Positions 1 to 8,696 of a DNA stretch of 47,740 nt are shown one piece after another. The notes beneath the pieces were generated by a model. That model was not told where the DNA came from and did no database searches. It saw nothing but the letters and a program-made list of their open reading frames with translations. The stretch is from Clostridia bacterium (GTDB lineage Bacteria; Bacillota; Clostridia; Christensenellales; Aristaeellaceae): NCBI GenBank assembly GCA_017519405.1, contig JAFWSH010000025.1, forward strand, positions 1-47,740, given 5' to 3'. Position 1 is the stretch's first letter. Each line of letters starts with the position of its first letter. The translations under genes and the position numbers were made by a program.

Positions 1-1319
<1,319 letters not shown>

Positions 1320-1331
1320 TTGCGGCATTGA

Positions 1332-1366
1332 TTTCCTGCGGGTCGGCATCGGCCCGCGGGAATTTT
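1332..1366 (+). terminator. Hairpin with short T-run after dnaK
   Basis: A stem of about 12 pairs joins TTCCTGCGGGTC to GGCCCGCGGGAA across the loop GGCATC-like spacer and is followed by TTTTGT. It looks like an intrinsic terminator or attenuator and would lower dnaJ expression relative to dnaK. The T-run is short, so termination is probably partial. Confidence 0.6.
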
Positions 1367-1411
1367 GTCCCTTATAGCACAGGCCCCTTCGGGCCCTTGT
1401 GAGGTGTTTCC

Positions 1412-2560
<1,149 letters not shown>

Positions 2561-2563
2561 ATC

Positions 2564-2599
2564 GCAAAAGCAGACCGCAGCGCGCGATCTGCTTTTGTT
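2564..2599. terminator. Bidirectional terminator between dnaJ and convergent GNAT gene
   Basis: The inverted repeat AAAAGCAGA / TCTGCTTTT (2566-2574 and 2588-2596) forms a stem with U-runs on both strands. It ends dnaJ and can also end the opposing acetyltransferase transcript. Confidence 0.8.
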
Positions 2600-2647
2600 G
2601 TGCCCGCCGGGGCCAACGGCAGACCGTCGATTCACCCGGCTGAAAGC

Positions 2648-3154
2648 TTACTCTTTTTTCTTTACCATTCTGACGATGGATACCGGCGTGCCAAGATTCC
2701 ATTCCTTTTTGCATCCGTCAAATTCAAAACCGTATTGGTGGTAGAAGCGAATCGCCCGCTCGTTCTTTTCCAGCACCCACACAAAGATCGTATCATACCC
2801 GCTGAGCCTGGCAAATGCTTCATTCATCAGTCTGTATCCGATTTTCCGGCCATAATACGCGGAGAGGACATAGATTGCGACCACCTCTCCCGCATTCTTC
2901 AAATCTTCATCTCTCGACGGGCCGTAGACCGCGAATCCCACCACTTTCTCCCGATCCTTGGCAACGAGCGTGTTCTCCGGGAACCGCCGCGCACGTGCGG
3001 TTGTGGCCTCCACCGTCATCGAATCAAGATACCGGTCACAGACAATCCCCCTGTAAGCTTCCTGCCAGGAAGTACAATGCACATATCCCCTCCCGCACAG
3101 CTCCTCGTCCGTTTCGGCCGGCTTAATGCAGATCGAATCATTGATTTCTTCCAT
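2648..3154 (-). CDS. GNAT family N-acetyltransferase
   Basis: This 168-residue protein is a predicted acetyl-CoA-dependent N-acetyltransferase of unknown substrate. Motif A, around residues 95-110 (YVLSAYYGRKIGYRLM), carries a weak form of the pyrophosphate-binding R/QxxGxG/A loop. Motif B (ENERAIRFY-like, 130-143) and a terminal GF follow. The N-terminal SWQEAYRGI segment is typical of a GNAT subgroup and resembles SWQASHRAF in the acetyltransferase half of the preceding gene, suggesting that the two are related. I chose the ATG at 3154 because GGAGG lies 6 nt before it. An in-frame ATG one codon earlier is possible. The start overlaps the stop of the upstream gene (TGATG), so the two genes are translationally coupled. 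Confidence 0.85.
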   Translation of the reverse strand: MEEINDSICIKPAETDEELCGRGYVHCTSWQEAYRGIVCDRYLDSMTVEATTARARRFPENTLVAKDREKVVGFAVYGPSRDEDLKNAGEVVAIYVLSAYYGRKIGYRLMNEAFARLSGYDTIFVWVLEKNERAIRFYHQYGFEFDGCKKEWNLGTPVSIVRMVKKKE

Positions 3155-4284
3155 CATTTTCCTCCACTGAGGATGTCTGTCCACCCGCCGGTGACCAGCG
3201 GAGATGGGCCGGCAAGGCGCATCTCGATCTCGTCCAGCCCGTCTGCAATCCGGTTTCGTTTACCCGTTTTTTGAAAGCCCATGCGGAGGTAGAGCCTCTC
3301 CGCACCGGGATTGTTTTCAAGGATCCACAGCACCGGCGTATCCGTGCACTGCCTGATGGCAAATTGCAGCAGGGCAGTCCCGTAACCCCTGTTTTGCATC
3401 TCCGGAAGCACATAGAGGTCCTCGATCAGGCTGCCGGTCACTGAAACGATTCCCACCGGCTGTTCATCTTCCATCATGTAGACCTTTGTGCCGCCGTTGA
3501 TCTTGCTTTGCAGGTATTCCCGCTGGTGCTCCTGCGTGTGCTGTTCAATAAAGTCCGGTGTGCAGAAAGCCCGGTGTGATGCCTGCCAGGAGATGGCGTG
3601 GATCGCCGCGGCCTGATGGATATTCGTCTCATCAACGGGAATCGGAACCTCCCTTGCAAACATCGGTTTACCGGGCAGAACCAGAACACCGGCGCAGTAC
3701 GAAACCCGTGTAAAACTGAGGTTTGGAAAGAACTTTCTCAATTCATCTGCCACAAAGTAGATCTCTTCCTCATCCCATTCGCTGCCCGCTTTCTGCCGGC
3801 ATTGGTCCAATTCTGCACGGGTTTCAAAGGCAACATCCCCGATCACGATCCTGCCGTTCCCGTTGAGCCTGCTTTGCAGAATGCGCAGAAAGTCAATCTT
3901 CTGGCCATCCGTCAAATGATGCAGCGAATAGGTCGCCACAATATAATCATAGCGTTGACGCCGCAGCGGCTCAGCCAGCCCCTGGGAGAAGTCTCCCTGG
4001 TAGAGATGCGCTTCCGGCATTTTCTCAGCAGCCAGTTCCATCATCCTCGAGGAGAAGTCCTGTCCATAGATCGTGCAGCCGTGTTCATACAGCTTTGCAG
4101 TCAGGACGGCGGTACCAAACCCGATATCGAGCACCGTGGCCTGCGGCTTTTCCATGACCATCCGATAGACAGTTCTCAGCACCTCCCGGTAACCCGCAAA
4201 AGGATATGTGTTTTCCTCATCGGAGACGCCGACTGTCCGGTCATATCCATCTGCCCACAAGTCAAAGCCTTTTTCGTCCAGCAT
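3154..4284 (-). CDS. Fusion protein: class I SAM methyltransferase plus GNAT acetyltransferase
   Basis: This 376-residue protein has two enzymatic domains. Residues 1-200 form a Rossmann-fold methyltransferase resembling the YrrT/UbiE-type group. The SAM-binding motif I is VLDIGFGTAVL (51-61), an acidic segment follows, and a YDYIVATYSLHHL motif (112-124) is present. Residues about 208-358 form a GNAT acetyltransferase with the acetyl-CoA loop PEMQNRGYGTALL (294-306) and the ENNPGAERLY motif (323-332). Substrates are unknown. The fusion implies that one molecule or pathway is both methylated and acetylated, possibly as modification or detoxification; that is inference. It overlaps the downstream GNAT gene by TGATG and lies 86 bp after the TetR-type regulator on the same strand, so all three may be one transcript. 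Confidence 0.88.
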   Translation of the reverse strand: MLDEKGFDLWADGYDRTVGVSDEENTYPFAGYREVLRTVYRMVMEKPQATVLDIGFGTAVLTAKLYEHGCTIYGQDFSSRMMELAAEKMPEAHLYQGDFSQGLAEPLRRQRYDYIVATYSLHHLTDGQKIDFLRILQSRLNGNGRIVIGDVAFETRAELDQCRQKAGSEWDEEEIYFVADELRKFFPNLSFTRVSYCAGVLVLPGKPMFAREVPIPVDETNIHQAAAIHAISWQASHRAFCTPDFIEQHTQEHQREYLQSKINGGTKVYMMEDEQPVGIVSVTGSLIEDLYVLPEMQNRGYGTALLQFAIRQCTDTPVLWILENNPGAERLYLRMGFQKTGKRNRIADGLDEIEMRLAGPSPLVTGGWTDILSGGK

Positions 4285-4370
4285 GTATACCTCTGCTCCT
4301 TCTGTTTTTTCGCCAGGTCACCAGATTGAAGGCCGGATGTCTGCTGCTGATCGTTCATAGTTCTCCGGCT

Positions 4371-4916
4371 TCATGCCTGTTCCATCTGAATGAGGCGGAT
4401 CAGCTGCCGGGCGGTTTCCCGCGGAGGCTCCCTGTCCTCCTTGTTCAGCCAGACACAAATCACCCGGTATGCGCCATAGGTGATGAAGCTGGAATAGTAC
4501 TCCACCCCCGCCGGGTCCTGTCGGGCGCTGTATTTCGCTTGGGCGGCCTCCCGCACCGCTGCCTGGGAAAACAGCTTCTGCGGGAAGAGGGGATCCACAT
4601 TGTTGTTGATGATCAGCCGCACAAATTCCAGGTGGCGCTCCATGTATTCACAGGCGCTCTCGATAATCCGGACCGGATTGGCCGCGTGCCGGGTGATGGC
4701 GTTGGAGAGGAAGTCCAGCAGATCCTTCTCCATGTCCGCCAGCAGATCGAACTGGCTCCCGTAGTATTTGTAGAAGGTGGAGCGGTTGACGTCCGCCCTC
4801 CGGCACAGCTCCCGGATGGAGACGTGGTAGATGTCCGTATCCCGCAGCATGTCCGTCAGGGCGTCCTTCAGCATCCGCCGGGTCATGGAGACCCTCCGGT
4901 CTTCTTTCTTTTCCAT
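4371..4916 (-). CDS. TetR/AcrR family transcriptional regulator
   Basis: This 181-residue protein is a predicted DNA-binding repressor. Its N-terminal helix-turn-helix spans about residues 28-60, with the TetR signature IRELCRRADVNRSTFYKYYG. The C-terminal ligand/dimer domain is of the type found in many short Clostridia TetR proteins and gives no clue to the ligand. GGGGGG lies before the ATG. It is divergent from the TauE/SafE-like gene at 5067, and the 150 bp between them hold four CAACAC/GTGTTG half-sites, likely operators. Downstream on the same strand lie the methyltransferase-GNAT fusion and the GNAT gene, which it may also control. The regulated signal is unknown. Confidence 0.92.
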   Translation of the reverse strand: MEKKEDRRVSMTRRMLKDALTDMLRDTDIYHVSIRELCRRADVNRSTFYKYYGSQFDLLADMEKDLLDFLSNAITRHAANPVRIIESACEYMERHLEFVRLIINNNVDPLFPQKLFSQAAVREAAQAKYSARQDPAGVEYYSSFITYGAYRVICVWLNKEDREPPRETARQLIRLIQMEQA

Positions 4917-4945
4917 CGCCGTCCCCCCTTTCTTTGGGCGTTCCT

Positions 4946-4968
4946 CAACACTTTTCCCCGCTGTGTTG
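4946..4968. promoter_or_regulatory. Inverted CAACAC...GTGTTG half-sites (possible TetR operator)
   Basis: CAACAC at 4946-4951 faces GTGTTG at 4963-4968 with 11 bp between them. The same hexamers recur as a joined palindrome at 5008-5019. The position just upstream of the TetR-type start fits autoregulation. This is inference from symmetry and repetition. Confidence 0.45.
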
Positions 4969-5007
4969 ACGAACAGTCCATTCGTAAAAATCTGTCGGTT
5001 GTATCAT

Positions 5008-5019
5008 CAACACGTGTTG
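5008..5019. promoter_or_regulatory. Perfect 12-bp palindrome CAACACGTGTTG (likely TetR operator)
   Basis: This perfect palindrome lies between the divergent regulator and membrane-protein genes. A weak plus-strand promoter, TTGTAT (4999-5004) / 17 bp / TGTGAT, would place it in the spacer, where a bound repressor blocks RNA polymerase. It shares its half-site with 4946-4968. Confidence 0.55.
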
Positions 5020-5066
5020 TCTGTGATTCTAATCAGGGGGAATGTGCCTGTCAAGGGGGTGAGCCT

Positions 5067-5648
5067 GTGGAATACATATGGTATATCATCGCGGCGCTGG
5101 GCGCGGGCATCGGCACCGGCCTGGCCGGGCTCTCGGCGGCCACGGTCATGGTGCCGATCCTGATTGTCCTATGCCCCTCCTTCTCCGGGGAAACCGGCGC
5201 GTACCAGGCCACAGCCATCGCCCTGGCCTCGGATATCCTGATCCACCCGGCCATTGTGCTGGAGAAATGGAATGTGATGCTGATCTGCATCCCTGTCACC
5301 ACGGCGGCCAGCCTCCTGTCTGCCCGCTTTGCCAACCGGGTGAAGGGCCGCACGGTGGGGCTCGTCACCGGCGGGGTGCTGACGGTGCTGGGAGCGGCGA
5401 TGCTGGTGCTGCACTACCGGGAGACCCTGTCCCGGTTTCCCCTGCTCGTCGAAACCCTCTCCTGTTTCGGGACCTTCCTGGCCTTTATCCTGCCGGCCCT
5501 GGCCATCCTGGTTCCCATGGAAGTGCGGGAGAACCGGCGAGAGCTGGAGCAGGTCATGGATGCTGCCATTGAAGCGGTGACGCAGAAAACTGATGAGCAG
5601 CAGCCTGTGCAGGATGCTTCAAAACAGAAGCACGATCAGGAACGGTAA
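5067..5648 (+). CDS. Short TauE/SafE (TSUP) family membrane protein
   Basis: This 193-residue polytopic membrane protein has about five predicted helices. It opens with the family-like glycine-rich helix GAGIGTGLAGLSAATVMVPIL, followed by GETGAYQATAIALASD. TSUP proteins export sulfite, sulfoacetate or related anions. Most are 240-300 residues with two repeated halves, so this one is short and ends in a charged, Gln/Lys-rich cytosolic tail. The frame stays open far upstream without a credible start. I chose GTG at 5067 because AAGGGGG lies 7 nt before it and the first membrane helix starts there. The divergent TetR-type regulator probably controls it. Truncation or a dimer of half-units are both possible; the anion carried is unknown. 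Confidence 0.75.
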   Translation: MEYIWYIIAALGAGIGTGLAGLSAATVMVPILIVLCPSFSGETGAYQATAIALASDILIHPAIVLEKWNVMLICIPVTTAASLLSARFANRVKGRTVGLVTGGVLTVLGAAMLVLHYRETLSRFPLLVETLSCFGTFLAFILPALAILVPMEVRENRRELEQVMDAAIEAVTQKTDEQQPVQDASKQKHDQER

Positions 5649-5650
5649 TG

Positions 5651-5692
5651 AAAAACTCCCCGGCTGGGCTGTGTAAGAAGCCCGCCGGGGAG
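5651..5692 (-). terminator. Intrinsic terminator (minus strand), hairpin shared with plus strand
   Basis: CTCCCCGGC...GCCGGGGAG forms a strong stem (5656-5692). The minus-strand copy runs into TTTTT, so it ends the leftward GNAT transcript. No T-run follows on the plus strand, although the hairpin lies just after the TSUP-like stop. Confidence 0.7.
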
Positions 5693-5828
5693 AACGGCAA
5701 ACTGGAATTTGTTTATCTGTTCAAAACGCAGTTATAAAAACAACGGATCCATCAGGATAATCAACTACAGTTTGGGTCGTAATGGCACAATGATAATCCT
5801 CCCTGCTCCTGCCCAACGAAATCAAGAT

Positions 5829-6377
5829 TCAGCGCTCCGTTTGCAAGATGGAATACCAGCTTATATCGCAGATTCCTGTGTTGTTTCGGTCTGATGCACG
5901 CCTGGTCCCCTCATATTTCATTCCGCAGTGTTTCATCACCATGCCGGAATGGGGATTGTTCGGATCGTGGTAGGAACAGATGCTGTTCGGCTTGACTTGG
6001 TCAAAGAAGAAGTCCATGACCGCCTGCAGCGTTTCGGACATTATCCCCTGATGCCACCAGACTCGTCCGAGACAATATCCGACCGTTATCTGTTCCAGAT
6101 CGTCATTCACAAGACCGTGAATGGTTCCGATCGGCTCGTCTCCGTTCTCTTTGAGTGTTATAGCCCAGTGATAGTAGTCGTTTTTTTCATAAAGCGGAAG
6201 CCAGGTTCCGATTACATGCTTTGTAATTTCAACATCCGCATGTGCCGGCCAAGTCAGGAATCTGGTTACCTCTGTGTCTGATGCCCAATTACGATACATG
6301 GCATCCGCATCCTCCATCGTCAGCCTTCTGTGCAATAGCCGTCTGGTTTCCAGTTTCTGTGTTCCGCAATGGTTCAT
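5829..6377 (-). CDS. GNAT family N-acetyltransferase, RimJ/RimL type
   Basis: This 182-residue protein begins with ETRRLLHRRLTMEDADAMY, the typical opening of RimJ/RimL-type acetyltransferases. The acetyl-CoA region VGYCLGRVWWHQGIMSETL and a later NPHSGMVMKHCGMKYEGTRR segment follow, as in that group. Members acetylate ribosomal protein N-termini, amino acids or antibiotics; the substrate here cannot be told. I chose the ATG at 6377 because GGAAGGAG lies 7 nt before it, although the frame is open further upstream. It stands alone in the low-GC accessory block. The downstream terminator at 5651-5692 is about 135 bp past the stop, and nothing recognisable lies between. Confidence 0.87.
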   Translation of the reverse strand: MNHCGTQKLETRRLLHRRLTMEDADAMYRNWASDTEVTRFLTWPAHADVEITKHVIGTWLPLYEKNDYYHWAITLKENGDEPIGTIHGLVNDDLEQITVGYCLGRVWWHQGIMSETLQAVMDFFFDQVKPNSICSYHDPNNPHSGMVMKHCGMKYEGTRRASDRNNTGICDISWYSILQTER

Positions 6378-6558
6378 GAGACTGCTCCTTCCACAGACGA
6401 TAATTCCACAGTGTTCTGACATGTGCCAATTCCGGTTTGTCGAACGCTCAGCTCCCTGTAAGCATACCATATTCCCGCGCCCTTTTCCATCAGAACATGT
6501 GAACTGCCTCAAGCAACAGATCACCTTCTGCTGACGGATGTGCGCCATCGCGGAATCC

Positions 6559-6593
6559 AAAAACCTGCCGCGCTTTCATGACGACACGGCAGG
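6559..6593 (-). terminator. Intrinsic terminator after the DUF134-NifX gene
   Basis: On the minus strand CCTGCCG pairs with CGGCAGG (6564-6570 with 6587-6593) and is followed by TTTTT (6559-6563). Confidence 0.75.
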
Positions 6594-6614
6594 GCGATGC
6601 GGGGCTTCCGGCAG

Positions 6615-7340
6615 TCAGTTCCCGTGGCAGTGATGGTCTGCACAGTGGTCATGACCGCAGTCGCCCTGGTGATGCTCGTGATGATCGCAGCGGGCGTCAG
6701 GATCATAGGCCAGTGTGCCTGCGGCGAGTGCCCGGGCTGCCTCATCCGCGGAGCCCTGCACACCGGCGTAGAGCCGGATGCCGGCGTCGGCCAGCGCCAT
6801 CTGGGCGCCCATGCCGATGCCGCCGCAGATCAGCGCGTCCACCCGGGCAGCCTGCAGGAAACCGGCCAGGGCCCCGTGGCCGTATCCGTCGGTATCCACC
6901 ACCTGTTCGTCCGTGATCTTTCCGTCGTTCACGTCGTAGAGCTTGAACTGCTCCGTATGGCCGAAGTGCTGAAAGACTTCCCCGTGATCGTATGTGACAG
7001 CAATCCTCATCGATTCCAACCCTTTCTCTCTGATGTTCTGCCGGAGTGCAACCGGTTCAAAGGAGCAGCAGCCGCCCGTGATCAGGAGCCGCTTTCCGTG
7101 GACAAGCGCGTCGGCGACCTTTTGCCTTGCGCTCTCGTAGATGGCCGTGACGGTCGTCCGGGCGATGTTCATTCTGGCCGCACAGGCCTCCTGTGTGAGC
7201 CCCTCGTCATCCAGCAGTCTCAGCGCCTCAAACTCGTCCACCGTCATGCGGACAGACTCAGCGGCCGTGATGTCATCCGGCGAGAAGCTCCGGTAGACCG
7301 GAAGCTGCTCAATTCTGCGGCAGCGGAATGGCCGCGGCAT
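6615..7340 (-). CDS. DUF134 helix-turn-helix protein fused to NifX/NifB-like cofactor-binding domain
   Basis: This 241-residue protein joins two families. Residues 1-95 match DUF134: MPRPFRCRRIEQLP at the start and a sigma-region-4-like helix-turn-helix around TVDEFEALRLLDDEGLTQEACAARM. Residues about 112-215 match the dinitrogenase iron-molybdenum cofactor domain (NifX/NifB C-terminal), starting MRIAVTYDHGEVFQHFGHTEQF and including CGGIGMGAQ. The last 24 residues hold nine His and four Cys, a likely metal-binding tail. No nitrogenase gene is nearby, so a metal- or Fe-S-responsive regulator is more likely than nitrogenase maturation; that is inference. I chose the ATG at 7340, which follows AAGGAGG by 6 nt and gives the family N-terminus. 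Two identical palindromes flank its promoter, suggesting autoregulation. Confidence 0.9.
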   Translation of the reverse strand: MPRPFRCRRIEQLPVYRSFSPDDITAAESVRMTVDEFEALRLLDDEGLTQEACAARMNIARTTVTAIYESARQKVADALVHGKRLLITGGCCSFEPVALRQNIREKGLESMRIAVTYDHGEVFQHFGHTEQFKLYDVNDGKITDEQVVDTDGYGHGALAGFLQAARVDALICGGIGMGAQMALADAGIRLYAGVQGSADEAARALAAGTLAYDPDARCDHHEHHQGDCGHDHCADHHCHGN

Positions 7341-7355
7341 GCGCATCCTCCTTTC

Positions 7356-7367
7356 TGACATATGTCA
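7356..7367. promoter_or_regulatory. Operator copy 1, TGACATATGTCA
   Basis: This perfect 12-bp palindrome covers the expected transcription start of the DUF134-NifX gene, about 7 nt past its -10 box, and lies just before the ribosome site. An identical copy lies 33 bp upstream. Confidence 0.75.
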
Positions 7368-7372
7368 TATTG

Positions 7373-7401
7373 AATATAGCACAGTAGATGACATATGTCA
7401 A
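7373..7401 (-). promoter_or_regulatory. Promoter of the DUF134-NifX gene
   Basis: A consensus -35 TTGACA (7396-7401) is separated by exactly 17 bp from TATATT (7373-7378) on the minus strand. The -35 box overlaps the distal palindrome. Confidence 0.85.
7389..7400. promoter_or_regulatory. Operator copy 2, TGACATATGTCA
   Basis: This is the second perfect copy of the 12-bp palindrome and overlaps the -35 box. The centres of the two copies are 33 bp apart, about three helical turns, so two dimers could bind the same face. Confidence 0.75.
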
Positions 7402-7461
7402 TAAGCTGAAGCGGATTCAGATCGCTGCGGAAAACGGGGATAAAGGATTTCACTCGGACTG

Positions 7462-7497
7462 AAAATGCTCTGCCGATCTGTCATGACCGGCAGAGCA
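7462..7497 (-). terminator. Intrinsic terminator after the secreted-protein gene
   Basis: TGCTCTGCCG (7466-7475) pairs with CGGCAGAGCA (7488-7497). On the minus strand the stem is followed by TTTTC. Confidence 0.8.
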
Positions 7498-7517
7498 ATG
7501 ACCGTGGGCGAAGCGGC

Positions 7518-8102
7518 TTACCTCAGCTCCACCGGATCCCAGCCGTAATCCCGGTAGGCCGTCACGGCGAGATGGTTTGCGTCCACATAGTCCCGGATCA
7601 GCCGCGTGCGGATCTCCCGGTTCTCCGGAGCATCCAGATCCGAGGCGGCGAGATACTTGTCCTCCAGCGCCTCATCCCCGTGGGCAAAGCGGTGAATGTC
7701 CAAGTAATAATCGTCGCCGATATCGGCCTCCTCCATGGACATGACCACCCATTCCTCATCGGCCCGCTCGAGCAGGATGACGGCCGGAATCTCTCCGCCG
7801 GAGATGCTTTCCAGGATCCCGTCTTTCTGCACATAGTTCAGAATCCAGCATGTGCCGTACACCTTCGCATGAGCATCGTCGATCATTTCTGTCTGATGGA
7901 TGATCGGGCAGGGAATCGTCACACAGCCCGGTTCCATCAGGAACTGCTCTGCGCGTCCGCCGGATGCCAGCGCGTTGGCAACGGCGCCCTCAATGGGATC
8001 GCCGCCGGTGTATGTGTAGGCCGGAAGCCCCGCTTCCGCATCCGCGGATACCACAGCCATCAGCATGAGCACTGCAAGCAGCATGGCCAGTCTTTTTGTC
8101 AT
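7518..8102 (-). CDS. Secreted protein of unknown function
   Basis: I do not recognise this 194-residue protein. It has a clear signal peptide: MTKR, a hydrophobic core of Leu/Met/Ala, and a likely cleavage site near SADAEA. The mature part is acidic, with a YVQKDGILESISGGEIPAVILLER strand-like stretch and many Asp/Glu, and no catalytic motif that I can name. I chose the ATG at 8102, 9 nt after AGAAGG. An ATG three codons earlier (8111) abuts that site and is less likely. It is monocistronic with its own terminator at 7462-7497. It is probably an extracytoplasmic, lineage-specific protein. Confidence 0.7.
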   Translation of the reverse strand: MTKRLAMLLAVLMLMAVVSADAEAGLPAYTYTGGDPIEGAVANALASGGRAEQFLMEPGCVTIPCPIIHQTEMIDDAHAKVYGTCWILNYVQKDGILESISGGEIPAVILLERADEEWVVMSMEEADIGDDYYLDIHRFAHGDEALEDKYLAASDLDAPENREIRTRLIRDYVDANHLAVTAYRDYGWDPVELR

Positions 8103-8399
8103 TTTCTTCATCCTTCTTTCCGGGCGGTCCTGTGCCGCTCACTGTATGGAACGATTCATTCGCCGCGTTTACTCCGCGGTGAATGGTATATTTTCAGAAA
8201 AAACCACAGCTCGGGCTGAGCAGGGACCAAAGCCTCACTGTCCCCTGATTCTCTTTTCAAACCGGAACATGCCGCCGCCTTCTTCATAGTCTTCTTCCTC
8301 CCGGTTTGTCGAGCAGAAGCTCCAGCAACATTCTACCATCAACATCAGATTCCTGCAATCAAATCTATGCACCATTGGTGCAGAAAGAAGGTGATTTCA
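8103..8399. other. Intergenic region between the secreted-protein gene and the TnpW-like gene
   Basis: This holds the leader of the leftward secreted-protein gene and the upstream region of the rightward TnpW-like gene. The only clear structure is the palindrome TGCACCATTGGTGCA at 8368-8382. I see no convincing gene. Confidence 0.5.
8368..8382. repeat. 15-bp inverted repeat TGCACCATTGGTGCA
   Basis: Six-base arms TGCACC/GGTGCA flank ATT, a few bases before the ribosome site of the TnpW-like gene. It could be an operator or a small RNA hairpin. Confidence 0.4.
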
Positions 8400-8570
8400 A
8401 TGGGAGCAAAACAGAAAGGGGCGACTGAGCAGAAAGCAGCAATGACCATCAGATATGGCAAGACGCTCTACATGGTCATCTTCCGCTTTGCCGAGAAAGG
8501 GAAAGCGACCATGAACGACAAGGTTTTGAAGCTGATCCGCTCAAATTCTCTTTGTGAACCGACATCGTAA
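8400..8570 (+). CDS. TnpW-like transposon-associated small protein
   Basis: This 56-residue peptide resembles TnpW, a small protein of unknown role carried by conjugative transposons of Clostridia. The central segment IRYGKTLYMVIFRFAEKGKA followed by TMNDKVLKLIRSNS matches the family pattern as I remember it (IGKTTY..V.F...SKETM.DKILRLI). The start ATG follows AAGGTG at good spacing. No recombinase, relaxase or other transfer gene is in the window, so it is either a remnant of an integrated element or a domesticated copy. The surrounding 2640-8600 block is AT-richer than its neighbours, which fits acquisition. The family call is from memory and needs a search. Confidence 0.6.
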   Translation: MGAKQKGATEQKAAMTIRYGKTLYMVIFRFAEKGKATMNDKVLKLIRSNSLCEPTS

Positions 8571-8605
8571 AGCGCAATTTCAAATTTCCTGTAAAAAACA
8601 GCGTA

Positions 8606-8642
8606 AAAGTACTTGACCCAAGGGCAGCGTACTGCCCGGGTC
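8606..8642 (-). terminator. Probable terminator after the ABC exporter gene
   Basis: GACCC-AA-GGGCAG / CTGCCC-GGGTC (8615-8642) folds into a long stem with a two-base bulge. On the minus strand a T-run TTTTAC follows after a short gap, so termination may be imperfect. Confidence 0.5.
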
Positions 8643-8696
8643 CCGGAAGCCCCTGCTGCACAGCGGATACCGGGTGAAAGTGCTCAATGCCGTCGC

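Noticed and set aside
2600-2647. Terminal repeats bounding the accessory block
   Set aside because: I compared the left edge with the right edge near 8571-8645 by eye and found no direct or inverted repeat that would mark an element end.
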